Assembly: GCF_030407435.1 (NCBI RefSeq)
Contig: NZ_JASDDK010000003.1
Location: 186,001 to 250,000, forward strand
Length of the DNA stretch: 64,000 nucleotides
Direction of reading: 5' to 3'
From: Winogradskyella bathintestinalis
GTDB lineage: Bacteria; Bacteroidota; Bacteroidia; Flavobacteriales; Flavobacteriaceae
The notes beneath the pieces were generated by a model. That model saw nothing but the letters and a program-made list of their open reading frames with translations. It was not told the DNA's origin and searched no databases. This document shows positions 45,433 to 54,569 of the stretch, piece by piece; the stretch's first letter is position 1, and each line of letters begins with the position of its first letter. The position numbers and the translations under genes are program-made.

Positions 45433-45911
45433 TCGATTTTAATACTTTACCAGAAGAATCCAGAGTTTGGATTTATCAAGCTAACCGTTCGTTTTCTGAT
45501 GATGAAATAGCGCAACTAAAAACACAATTAGATACATTTATTGAAGCTTGGACAGCACACGGTAAGGATTTGCAAGCAGGTTATAAAATTGTTTATAGAC
45601 GATTTATAGTAATTGCATTAGACCAAAAGTTAAATGTGGCAACAGGTTGTTCTATTGATTCATCCGTGAATTTCATTCAACAGATAGAGAAACAATATAA
45701 TGTGGATCTCATGGATAAAATGAATGTATCCTACAAACAAGGAGAGTTTATTGCCTATAAATCACTAGTTGATTTTAAAAAAATGGCGAAACAAAAAGCG
45801 GTTTCTAAAAATACAATCGTTTTTAATAACCTAGTTACGAATATTGCTGAATTTAATGAAAATTGGGAAGTGCCAGCAAGCGAAAGTTGGCACAATAGAT
45901 TTCTTAAATAA
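45426..45911 (+). CDS. Conserved protein, unknown function
   Basis: A 161-residue soluble protein whose Bacteroidota relatives are often labelled ABC transporter ATPase. No Walker A or signature motif is present, so that name is not supported. It shows a conserved start PEESRVWIYQANRSF and a CSIDSSVNFIQQIEKQ block with one Cys. The fold and role are unknown. It lies between the PH-domain pair and serB on the same strand, with gaps over 100 nt on both sides. Confidence 0.7.
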   Translation: MLVDFNTLPEESRVWIYQANRSFSDDEIAQLKTQLDTFIEAWTAHGKDLQAGYKIVYRRFIVIALDQKLNVATGCSIDSSVNFIQQIEKQYNVDLMDKMNVSYKQGEFIAYKSLVDFKKMAKQKAVSKNTIVFNNLVTNIAEFNENWEVPASESWHNRFLK

Positions 45912-46028
45912 TGGTTTTGAGTTTGCGAATTCCATTTAAATAAGACATAATTTTTATATAATTCACATCTTCAATAATTTTTATAATTCAATTAGAATTT
46001 TGATTTTTACGATTGTAAAAAAACTATA

Positions 46029-47252
46029 GTGGCCACAGATATCTTTTTATTAAACATTTCAGGACAAGACAAACCCGGACTAACGTCGTCACTAACCAGT
46101 GTTTTAGCAGATTATGACGCTAAAGTTTTGGATATAGGACAAGCCAATATTCACGATACGCTGTCCTTGGGGATTATGTTTGAAATTAAGAAAGGTAAAA
46201 AATCCTCTGCAGTACTAAAGGATTTGTTATTTAAGGCCTATGAACTTGGTATTAAGGCAAAATTCACACCGATTTCGCTTGACGATTATGAAAGTTGGGT
46301 AAACCAACAAGGTAAAGACCGTTATATTGTAACCATTTTAGGAGAAAAATTAGCAGCCGAACAAATTTCGGAAGTCACAAAAGTTATTTCAGAAAAGAAC
46401 TTGAACATCGACTCCATAAAACGTTTAACGGGACGATTATCTTTAGTGAAAAAAGAAGAGTATCCAAGAGCTTCCATTCAATTATCTATTAGAGGTAAAA
46501 TAAACGACAAAACGGATTTCACCACCAAGTTTATGGAGATTTCCAAGGAGCTAGATGTGGATATTGCTTTTCAGGAAGATACCATGTTTAGACGCAACCG
46601 ACGTTTGGTTTGTTTTGATATGGATTCCACCTTAATTCAAACCGAAGTTATCGATGAATTAGCAGAGCGTGCAGGAGTAGGTGAAGCGGTAAAAGCAATT
46701 ACCGAATTGGCGATGCAAGGTGAAATTGATTTTAATGAAAGTTTCAAGAAACGGATGAAACTATTAGCAGGTTTAAGCGAATCTGTGTTACAAGAAGTTG
46801 CTGAGAATTTACCTATTACTAAAGGAGCCAAACGCTTAATTGATACGCTTCATTACTACGGTTATAAAACGGCCATTCTATCTGGAGGATTTACTTATTT
46901 TGGTCATTACTTACAGCAAAAATTAGATATTGATTATGTTTATGCTAATCAATTAGAAATTAAAGATGGTGTTTTAACAGGCGGTTATTTGGGGGATATT
47001 GTTGATGGTAATAAAAAAGCTGAATATCTACAGCTATTAGCAAATAATATGCATATAGATATCAGTCAAACTATTGCAGTTGGCGATGGTGCAAATGATT
47101 TACAAATGCTAAATCTGGCAGGATTGGGTATTGCATTTCATGCCAAACCAAAAGTAAAAGATAATGCTCAAAGTTCTATTTCTAGTATTGGATTAGACGG
47201 AGTATTATATTTATTAGGCTACCATGATAGACATATTGATTTAATGTCATAA
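46029..47252 (+). CDS. serB: Phosphoserine phosphatase with two ACT domains
   Basis: A 407-residue enzyme that removes phosphate from phosphoserine in the last step of serine synthesis. Two ACT-type regulatory domains (about 1-85 and 97-180) precede the HAD domain, whose motif VCFDMDSTL has nucleophile Asp197 and Asp199. SGGFTYF and VGDGANDLQML complete the site. The ACT domains suggest feedback by an amino acid, probably serine; this is inferred from the family. The start codon is GTG at 46029, supported by the family start TDIFLLNISGQDKPGL. Confidence 0.94.
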   Translation: MATDIFLLNISGQDKPGLTSSLTSVLADYDAKVLDIGQANIHDTLSLGIMFEIKKGKKSSAVLKDLLFKAYELGIKAKFTPISLDDYESWVNQQGKDRYIVTILGEKLAAEQISEVTKVISEKNLNIDSIKRLTGRLSLVKKEEYPRASIQLSIRGKINDKTDFTTKFMEISKELDVDIAFQEDTMFRRNRRLVCFDMDSTLIQTEVIDELAERAGVGEAVKAITELAMQGEIDFNESFKKRMKLLAGLSESVLQEVAENLPITKGAKRLIDTLHYYGYKTAILSGGFTYFGHYLQQKLDIDYVYANQLEIKDGVLTGGYLGDIVDGNKKAEYLQLLANNMHIDISQTIAVGDGANDLQMLNLAGLGIAFHAKPKVKDNAQSSISSIGLDGVLYLLGYHDRHIDLMS

Positions 47253-47559
47253 TTTTTAATAGCGATTTCTAATTGCATTCGTGATTCAAGCTATAATTAA
47301 ATGTTTTGATCTCGATACTCAAAATATAAATTTTGTTATTTATAATTCTCATTTTTTGAATTAGAGCCTTCATTTAAATGGTGAAATTAATAAGTAATTA
47401 TTGAGATAAATGTGACTTCACAAAGTGGTATAGCTGCTTTTTCCTGTTAGGTAAATTATCCATATCAAAAATCTATCATAAAGTTTTTTTACTTCCTATT
47501 AAATATGCTAATTTGGCATACTATTCGTTATTTAATTTAGAAACGATAAAAGATTATAA
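47253..47559. other. Gene-free 307 bp
   Basis: This AT-rich gap between serB and the GH3-lactamase gene has no reading frame of note and no terminator-like stem. I see no -7/-33 promoter pair that I would defend, so the regulation of the downstream gene is unclear. Confidence 0.4.
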
Positions 47560-50517
47560 ATGCGTTACTTTTTCCTTTTTCTTATTTGCAGTTACTACCA
47601 AGTTAATTATGCACAAAATTATACTGAACATCCACTTCAGACCATAGATTCTATTCAACAACAAAAGTGGGTAGACGATCTTTATAATGGAATGACCATT
47701 GAAGAGAAAATAGGCCAATTGTTTATGGTGCAAGTGTTTTCGGATAAAGGTAAAGTACACGAAAATGAAATTGCTAAACTTATTACCCAACAACATATCG
47801 GGGGTCTAATTTATTCTAAAGGTGGTCCGGTGCGCCAAGCAAAATTAAATAACGAATTACAGGCAGGAGCCAAAATACCTTTGCTTATTGGTATGGATGC
47901 GGAATGGGGTTTAAATATGCGGTTAGATTCTACTTACGCGTTCCCTTGGAATATGACTCTTGGGGCAATTTCCGATAATAAATTGGTAGAACAAACTGGT
48001 CGACAAATCGGTGAACATTGCAAGCGATTGGGGGTGCATTTTAATTTCGCTCCGGCCGTAGATATCAATACTAATCCTAAAAATCCGATAATTGGTAATC
48101 GCTCTTTTGGAGAAGATAGAGATAACGTTACTGATAAAGGATTAGCCTTTATGAAAGGAATGCAAAGTGCGGGTACATTAGCAAACGCCAAACATTTTCC
48201 TGGCCATGGAGATACGGAAACAGATTCTCATTTAGAATTGCCAACTATTAATTTCAGCGCAAAACGAATAGATTCAATAGAACTTTATCCTTATAAAAAA
48301 TTAATTAAACAAGGGCTAGCAAGTGTGATGGTTGCGCATTTAAATGTGCCAAGTTTAGAAGCGAGAAGAGGATTTCCTTCGTCATTATCTAAACATATTG
48401 TAACAGATATTTTAAAAGAGCAATTAGGATTTAATGGGTTGATTTTTACCGATGCGCTAACCATGAAAGGTGCTGCAGATTATGTTGAAAAAAGTGTTGA
48501 CGGAACAAAGACGAAGAGTCTAGTTAAAGGAGGCGAAATAGATTTAATGGCATTTTTGGCCGGTAATGACGTTATGTTGATGTCTGAAGATCCTGAAAAA
48601 GGCATCGCCAAATTTGTTGAAGCATATAATAATAAAACAATTACTGAAGAACGATTAGCACATTCAGTTAAGAAAATATTAATGGCGAAATATAAAGTTG
48701 GTCTTCATAATTATTCACCAATTGGTATTTACAATTTAGAAAACGATTTAAATAGAATTAAAGATGATGCACTTTATGAGGAGCTCATGGAAAATGCTAT
48801 TACGGTAGTAAAAAATACCAATTCATTATTACCACTTCGAGACTTAGAAACAAAAAAGATAGCGTATGTAACACTTGGTGATGACGACGGTTCTATATTT
48901 TTAGAAGAATTGAAGAAGTACACCAAAGTTCATGAGATAAAAGCAGATAAGTTAGATGAAATTATCACAAAGCTTCAGAATTATAATACTGTAATCATTG
49001 GATTTCACAGATCTAACGCAAATCCTTGGAAGGATTTTCAGTTTTCTCAAAAAGACATGGCTTGGTTATATGAAATTGCGAGGACTAATACCGTTATTCT
49101 AGATGTTTTTGCTAGACCTTATGCCTTAAATGATTTATTGTCTATTGAAAACATTGAAGGTATTGTAATGAGTTATCAGAATAGTAAAATAGCTCAAGAA
49201 AAATCGGCTCAGCTTGTTTTTGGTGCAATTGCTGCAAAGGGAAAATTACCTGTGAGTACTGGAGCATTTTTTCCAGTCGGTACTGGTATAGCCTATAATT
49301 CTTTAATGAATTTAAGTTATGGTTTACCAGAGCGCGTAGGCATGGATTCAAAATTGTTACGTCGGTTAGATTCTGTTGCTAATTTTGCTATCGATGGAAA
49401 AATGACACCCGGAATCCAGCTGTTAGTCGCACGAAAAGGTAAAGTGATTTACAATAAAAATTTTGGTTATCATACCTACGCCAAAACGAATAAAGTTGAT
49501 TTTGATGATCTTTACGATGTGGCCTCTCTAACTAAAATATTAGCGACATTACCAGTTTTAATGGAGCTTGAGGAAAAAGGTTCTTTATCGTTAGATGATA
49601 AATTGAGCAAATTAATGCCAGTTTACAAAAACACGAATAAAAAGAACGTAACCCTTAAAAAGATGTTGTCGCATTATGCACAGCTTAAACCATGGATTCC
49701 TTTTTACTATGCTACTTTAGATTCGTTAACTAAGAAGCCAGACCCTAAATATTACAGAAAATCTAAAACTAAAGGTTTCGAAATAGAAGTGACCAATACG
49801 CTTTTTATGCGAAATGATTATAAGGATTCTATTCAAAAAATTATTCAGGAAAGTGATTTATTATCGAGCTTGCGTTATCGTTATAGTGATTTACCTTATT
49901 ATATATTGAGTGATTATTTAGAGGATTTTTACGGTAAACCTTTAAGTGAAATTGTTGAAGATCGATTTTATAAATCTTTAGGAGCAAATTACACAACGTA
50001 TAATCCGCGGAAAAAATTCAGTCTTAAAAATATTGTACCAACTGAGATCGACAACTATTTTCGCTATAGTAAAGTGCATGGTTACGTACATGATATGGGA
50101 GCGGCAATGCAAAATGGAGTAGGAGGACATGCTGGTATTTTTAGTAATGCTAATGATGTTGCAAAAATTATGCAAATGTATCTACAAAAGGGCTTTTATG
50201 GTGGAAAACGCTATCTTGAAAATGATACTGTAGATAAATTTAATTACTGTTATTACTGCGGAAATAACAACAGAAGAGGTGTTGGCTTTGATAAACCACA
50301 GCTGGGTGAAGAAGGACCAACTTGTGGATGTCTTTCTATGTCTAGTTTTGGACATTCAGGTTTTACAGGAACATATGCTTGGGCCGATCCAGAAGAAGAA
50401 ATTGTATATATATTTTTAGCTAATAGAACTTATCCTCAAGCTGGTAAGAACTTATTACTCAGAGAAAATATCAGAACGGAGATTCAACGCTTAATTTACG
50501 AGGCCATTATAGAATAA
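47560..50517 (+). CDS. GH3 glycosidase fused to a beta-lactamase-like serine hydrolase
   Basis: A 985-residue exported protein with a signal peptide (residues 1-19, ends VNYAQ). The N-terminal GH3 domain (about 35-380) has NagZ-like motifs: KHFPGHGDTETDSH, holding the Asp222/His224 pair, and nucleophile Asp298 in FTDALTMKG. A GH3 C-terminal region follows (about 405-575), then a class-C-like serine-hydrolase domain (about 595-975) with SxxK (Ser656, Lys659), YSD near 877 and HSG near the end. It would cut N-acetylglucosamine from wall fragments while the second domain acts on peptides or D-Ala. Both active sites look complete. Confidence 0.9.
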   Translation: MRYFFLFLICSYYQVNYAQNYTEHPLQTIDSIQQQKWVDDLYNGMTIEEKIGQLFMVQVFSDKGKVHENEIAKLITQQHIGGLIYSKGGPVRQAKLNNELQAGAKIPLLIGMDAEWGLNMRLDSTYAFPWNMTLGAISDNKLVEQTGRQIGEHCKRLGVHFNFAPAVDINTNPKNPIIGNRSFGEDRDNVTDKGLAFMKGMQSAGTLANAKHFPGHGDTETDSHLELPTINFSAKRIDSIELYPYKKLIKQGLASVMVAHLNVPSLEARRGFPSSLSKHIVTDILKEQLGFNGLIFTDALTMKGAADYVEKSVDGTKTKSLVKGGEIDLMAFLAGNDVMLMSEDPEKGIAKFVEAYNNKTITEERLAHSVKKILMAKYKVGLHNYSPIGIYNLENDLNRIKDDALYEELMENAITVVKNTNSLLPLRDLETKKIAYVTLGDDDGSIFLEELKKYTKVHEIKADKLDEIITKLQNYNTVIIGFHRSNANPWKDFQFSQKDMAWLYEIARTNTVILDVFARPYALNDLLSIENIEGIVMSYQNSKIAQEKSAQLVFGAIAAKGKLPVSTGAFFPVGTGIAYNSLMNLSYGLPERVGMDSKLLRRLDSVANFAIDGKMTPGIQLLVARKGKVIYNKNFGYHTYAKTNKVDFDDLYDVASLTKILATLPVLMELEEKGSLSLDDKLSKLMPVYKNTNKKNVTLKKMLSHYAQLKPWIPFYYATLDSLTKKPDPKYYRKSKTKGFEIEVTNTLFMRNDYKDSIQKIIQESDLLSSLRYRYSDLPYYILSDYLEDFYGKPLSEIVEDRFYKSLGANYTTYNPRKKFSLKNIVPTEIDNYFRYSKVHGYVHDMGAAMQNGVGGHAGIFSNANDVAKIMQMYLQKGFYGGKRYLENDTVDKFNYCYYCGNNNRRGVGFDKPQLGEEGPTCGCLSMSSFGHSGFTGTYAWADPEEEIVYIFLANRTYPQAGKNLLLRENIRTEIQRLIYEAIIE

Positions 50518-50600
50518 AACATTTATAACCTACAAGGTCCTCGGAAGAAAATGCTAAAAGATATACGTTAAAAAGTACTTAAAGTTAGAGTCGTACATCT

Positions 50601-50705
50601 ATGAAAAAACTAACTTTAAAAAGTTTACATTATAAAGCAACTTATTTTAAAATTGAAGAAAGGAATTTAGCGAATTCACGACTTTATCTCAATACGAACC
50701 TTTAA
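50601..50705 (+). CDS. Possible 34-residue small ORF
   Basis: An ATG at 50601 opens a 34-residue basic frame (MKKLTLKSLHYK...). It lies in the 223-nt gap before bshA. It has a KKLTLKSL start, vaguely like RiPP leader peptides of Bacteroidota, but no Cys-rich core, no modification enzyme nearby and no clear promoter. Most likely a chance frame. Confidence 0.12.
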   Translation: MKKLTLKSLHYKATYFKIEERNLANSRLYLNTNL

Positions 50706-50740
50706 ACAGGTTTAAAATTTTAAATACTTAAAACTTATCA

Positions 50741-51877
50741 ATGAAAATAGGAATAGTTTGTTACCCAACGTTTGGAGGAAGTGGAGTTGTCGCTACAGAA
50801 TTAGGTTTAGAACTTTCTAAGCGAGGACACGAAATTCATTTTATAACTTACAGTCAACCTGTACGTTTAGAATTATTAAGTAACAATGTTCATTTTCACG
50901 AAGTCCATGTCCCAGAATATCCTTTGTTTTTATACCAACCTTATGAGTTGGCATTATCGAGTAAATTAGTGGATATGGTAAAGTTACATGGTATAGAGTT
51001 GTTGCATGTACATTATGCTATTCCTCATGCTTATGCTGCTTATATGGCACAACAAATGCTTAAGGATGAAGGGATTCTAATTCCCATAGTTACTACCTTG
51101 CATGGAACGGATATTACCTTAGTAGGGAGTCATCCATTTTACAAGCCTGCAGTAACTTTTAGTATCAATAAATCTGATGCCGTAACTTCTGTTTCGGAAA
51201 GTTTGAAGAAGGATACTATGCGTTTATTTGATATTAAAAAGGACATTCATGTCGTACCCAATTTTATCGATTTAGAAAAGCATCAGCCAAAATTTACAGA
51301 TTGTCAACGCCAAATGATGGCAGCTGATGACGAACGTATAATTACGCATATTAGTAACTTTAGGAAAGTGAAACGTATTCCTGATGTGATTAAAATTTTC
51401 AATAATATTCAAAAAGAATTGCCAGCAAAATTAATGTTAGTTGGTGAAGGGCCAGAAAAAGAAGGAGCAGAGCAATTGGTTGAAGAATTAGGAATTTCTG
51501 AACGTGTAATTTTTCTAGGAAACAGTAATGAAATAGATCGAATTCTATGTTTTAGTGATCTATTTTTATTGCCTTCACAAACCGAAAGTTTTGGTTTAGC
51601 AGCCTTAGAAGCTATGGCTAGTAGCGTGCCTGTGATTTCTACAAATTCTGGTGGTTTATCGGAAGTTAATAAGGATAATTTTTCAGGATATTTAAGTGAA
51701 GTTGGAGCAGTAGAAGATATGTCTGCCAATGCAATTAAAATATTATCTGATATTGAAACTTTAAATCAGTTTAAACTTAATGCTAAAGCACAGTCTAAAA
51801 AATTCGATTTACATAATATTGTGCCTATGTATGAGACTATTTATGAGGAAACCTTGAAAGCATTTATGGTGCATTAA
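50741..51877 (+). CDS. bshA: N-acetyl-alpha-D-glucosaminyl L-malate synthase
   Basis: A 378-residue GT4 glycosyltransferase that joins GlcNAc from UDP-GlcNAc to L-malate in the first step of bacillithiol synthesis. It has the family start IGIVCYPTFGGSGVVATELG (residues 3-22), HGTDITLVG and the GT4 catalytic pattern QTESFGLAALEAMA (about 285-298, with the E-x7-E pair). The organism should thus make bacillithiol for redox defence; bshB and bshC are not in this window. Length is as expected. Confidence 0.93.
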   Translation: MKIGIVCYPTFGGSGVVATELGLELSKRGHEIHFITYSQPVRLELLSNNVHFHEVHVPEYPLFLYQPYELALSSKLVDMVKLHGIELLHVHYAIPHAYAAYMAQQMLKDEGILIPIVTTLHGTDITLVGSHPFYKPAVTFSINKSDAVTSVSESLKKDTMRLFDIKKDIHVVPNFIDLEKHQPKFTDCQRQMMAADDERIITHISNFRKVKRIPDVIKIFNNIQKELPAKLMLVGEGPEKEGAEQLVEELGISERVIFLGNSNEIDRILCFSDLFLLPSQTESFGLAALEAMASSVPVISTNSGGLSEVNKDNFSGYLSEVGAVEDMSANAIKILSDIETLNQFKLNAKAQSKKFDLHNIVPMYETIYEETLKAFMVH

Positions 51878-52007
51878 ATAGAGCTCTGAAAAGTCGATAG
51901 CTTTAATTACCAATTGCGTTCCTTTCGTCATTTAGGAAATGTCGTTTTACGTAAACTTCAATTATTAGTATTATTTTATAACTTTCAATTTTAAGCTACA
52001 ACTTAAT

Positions 52008-52529
52008 CTACCACATCTCACTGACTTCTTGTTTAATAAAAGCAAGTGCAGCTTTGCTTGGTGCTGGTTTGTTCATAAGTTCAGTTAATACCACTTCACG
52101 TAATTTATTTGCTGTGTCAGTTTGCTCTAGCATTGTAGATTTTCTAATTAACTGAATAGTGGCATTTTTAGCGGCTTGGGCAATTGACCAACATTGGTCA
52201 CTAACATAAATTTGCTGTGATAAATTATGTTCAAATTCCTGTTCAATTGTTGCTATAAGTAAACTTTCATAATCTTCTTTCAATGAAGATGTTGGATTTA
52301 CTCTAGTTAGTAATTTAGAAGGTGAAATGCGTTCTAAGAAAAGTGCCAAGCGTTCGTAGGCTTGTAAGCGTAAGGGGAACGTTTCCTTTTGTAAATCTTT
52401 TTGTAGTAGAAATCGCCTTCTGCTGTTCTCGTTTTCTATATGTTGTTTAAAGAAGTAATAAGCAATCGCGCCAACAATAAGAGCGGGAGCAATACTAAAA
52501 ATGAGTTCTATAATATTATCAATATCCAT
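52008..52529 (-). CDS. Single-span membrane protein, unknown function
   Basis: A 173-residue protein with one N-terminal membrane helix (about 12-26) followed by a helical, charged region (HIENENSRRRFLLQKDLQ) and a soluble helical domain. No domain recognised; relatives in Flavobacteriaceae are unnamed. It points toward bshA (convergent) and is divergent from the next plus-strand gene by 134 nt. Confidence 0.6.
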   Translation of the reverse strand: MDIDNIIELIFSIAPALIVGAIAYYFFKQHIENENSRRRFLLQKDLQKETFPLRLQAYERLALFLERISPSKLLTRVNPTSSLKEDYESLLIATIEQEFEHNLSQQIYVSDQCWSIAQAAKNATIQLIRKSTMLEQTDTANKLREVVLTELMNKPAPSKAALAFIKQEVSEMW

Positions 52530-52663
52530 TAAAACTGGTTTTATTTGGTTGGGTTAAGATTTATTTGTTATTGGTTAAGAATTTCATAACCTATTATGTA
52601 AATTCAATCACGAATTTGTAAAGTTAAATTATTTTGAAGATTCTAAAAATATATCGTTAAACT

Positions 52664-54232
52664 ATGAATAAAAAGTATAAAAAAATTGGGGTAATAATAG
52701 CTATTGTATTAACGGTTATATTGATAACAACCTTTGTAGTAAATATAGTTATAGAAAATAAAATAACCACCGCTATCGAGAAGTTACCTAAGTCTGTTAA
52801 GATAAAATATGAATCGGTTGATGCCAATATTTGGACAGGCAATTTAGAGATGATAGCACCAAAAGTAATGGTTATTGGGGAAACCACTCAAAAAACTATT
52901 CTAGATGCAACGTTGAATACTATTGAAATTAATGAGATTAGTTATTGGAATTTTTTAATGAACGATAAAATTTCGGTTGAAACATTAATTGTAAACCAGT
53001 TGGTAGCCAAGTATAAGCATAACCCTGTAGTGAAGAATGACGATTATAAAAGTGGCTTTCTAGAGAATATAAATCAAATTATTAATATTGAAAAAATAAA
53101 CATTAATAATGCGGATATTTTAATTACCAATTACAATACCGATTCCACGATTCTAAGTATTCCTAAACTTAATTTTGAATTAAAGGACATTAAAATCAAT
53201 CCTGAAGCCTCCATAACCAAAAATAAATTTAACTATAGCGATTTTAATTTAGCGGCTAAAAATTTACAATGGGCCACTAATGAATATGATAAATTATATG
53301 CAGATTCGGTTCATGTAACTAATGATAAGTTGTCTTTAAAACATTTCAAATTAAAAACTAAATACAATACCACTGAGTATTCTAAGATTTTAAAAACTGA
53401 ACGCGATCATTTTAATGTTCAGGTAAAAGAAGTGATATTTTCTAATATGGATTTCGGTTTTAATACTGCTGAGGAATTCTATTTTAAATCTAAAGAAGTT
53501 CTTTTTAATTCTCCAGAAACTGAGATATATAGAGATAAATTAGTCGCTGACGATACCACTTATAAGCCCTTATACGGAAAGATGTTGAGAGATTTGAATT
53601 TTAAATTAGGTGTGGATACGCTAAAAATAGCGGATGGGAAAATATCGTACTTAGAGAAAGTTAAATCAGACAAACCTGCAGGGCGCTTAGATTTTTTAGA
53701 TATGAATGCTACAATTTCAAATTTAGGAAATACGTTTGGAAACGATGAGACTAGAATTAAGGTGAATACCATGTTTATGGACAATTCACCGGTGGAGGTT
53801 AATTGGAATTTTAAAGTGGCAGATACCACAGACCAATTTGTGTTTAAAGCAGATTTAGGAGTGTTTAACGCTTTGCATATGGATCAGTTTACACAACCTA
53901 ATCTCAATGTGGATCTCAATGGTGAATTGGAACAAACTTATTTTACCATTAGTGGAAATCCTAGTACGTCTCATATCGATTTAAAAATGAAATATGATGA
54001 TTTTGAAGTGTCAATATTAAAAAAGGATGGTGAAGAGAAAAATAAATTTTTATCTACAATAGCTAATTTATTTGTTTCTAAAGACAGTCAAGATGATAAG
54101 AAAGAATTTCGTTACGGACAGGCAGAATCCGTAGAACGCGATGTTACCAAATCTGTTTTCAATTATGTTTGGCTAAATATAAAAGCAGGATTGTTGTCCG
54201 CAATGACTGGAGATGGAGAGCAGGATAATTAA
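52664..54232 (+). CDS. AsmA/DUF748-like exported membrane protein
   Basis: A 522-residue protein with one N-terminal membrane helix (about 9-29, VIIAIVLTVILITTFVVNIV) and a large periplasmic region made of many short beta strands, as in AsmA-like and DUF748 proteins, which help with outer-membrane lipid traffic or maintenance. The repeated pattern of LETL/ISVETLIVNQ blocks and Asn-rich loops fits that fold, but no single motif proves it. It ends in a hydrophobic tail (VWLNIKAGLLSAMTG). The 337 nt downstream hold a strong two-tier hairpin. Confidence 0.55.
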   Translation: MNKKYKKIGVIIAIVLTVILITTFVVNIVIENKITTAIEKLPKSVKIKYESVDANIWTGNLEMIAPKVMVIGETTQKTILDATLNTIEINEISYWNFLMNDKISVETLIVNQLVAKYKHNPVVKNDDYKSGFLENINQIINIEKININNADILITNYNTDSTILSIPKLNFELKDIKINPEASITKNKFNYSDFNLAAKNLQWATNEYDKLYADSVHVTNDKLSLKHFKLKTKYNTTEYSKILKTERDHFNVQVKEVIFSNMDFGFNTAEEFYFKSKEVLFNSPETEIYRDKLVADDTTYKPLYGKMLRDLNFKLGVDTLKIADGKISYLEKVKSDKPAGRLDFLDMNATISNLGNTFGNDETRIKVNTMFMDNSPVEVNWNFKVADTTDQFVFKADLGVFNALHMDQFTQPNLNVDLNGELEQTYFTISGNPSTSHIDLKMKYDDFEVSILKKDGEEKNKFLSTIANLFVSKDSQDDKKEFRYGQAESVERDVTKSVFNYVWLNIKAGLLSAMTGDGEQDN

Positions 54233-54569
54233 ATTGAAAATGCATTAGTAATTTAAATTTAGTTTTAAAATTATTAACATTTATAAGTTAGAGTTTTACT
54301 TTACTTAAAATTAAGTAATAATTTGATACTCTAAATTATAAGTAAATGTAACAAGTATTATTTAAGCCATTTAGCCGAATTTTGAGAATACTTCTTCGAA
54401 AATTGGTTCAGTTCGAAATCCCATTGTCTCTTTAATTATTATTAAGGATAGAGTTACAGAAAAAGGTCATCTAGAAGGCGAGAAACAAAACGTTTTTTAG
54501 AAAATATCTCATTTCAATGCGGAAAACTATAAGACTATCCGTAATTTTACAGCTTCAAAAAAAATTAGC
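54233..54569. other. Gene-free 337 bp with two-tier hairpin
   Basis: An outer stem (54283-54294 with 54328-54339, 12 positions with one mismatch) encloses a perfect inner stem TTACTTAA/TTAAGTAA (54301-54308 with 54311-54318). No T-run follows, so it is not a normal terminator. The rest, up to the TTG start of the helicase gene at 54570, has no reading frame or recognised element. Confidence 0.5.
54283..54339. repeat. Two-tier inverted repeat
   Basis: Outer arms ATAAGTTAGAGT and ACTCTAAATTAT, inner arms TTACTTAA and TTAAGTAA with a 2-nt loop. Located 50 nt after the AsmA-like gene. It may stabilise the mRNA 3' end or form a cruciform. Confidence 0.55.

Noticed and set aside
45426..45911. Automatic name ABC transporter ATPase for the 161-residue protein
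   Set aside because: No Walker A, signature or Walker B motif is present, and it is too short; the label looks like an old transfer error.
50601..50705. RiPP-precursor idea for the 34-residue frame before bshA
   Set aside because: No Cys, Ser or Thr-rich core, no leader-peptidase site and no modification enzyme nearby.
54405..54425. A GTTCGAAATCCC stretch resembling a tRNA T-arm
   Set aside because: There is no matching acceptor, D-arm or anticodon arm around it, so it is not a tRNA.
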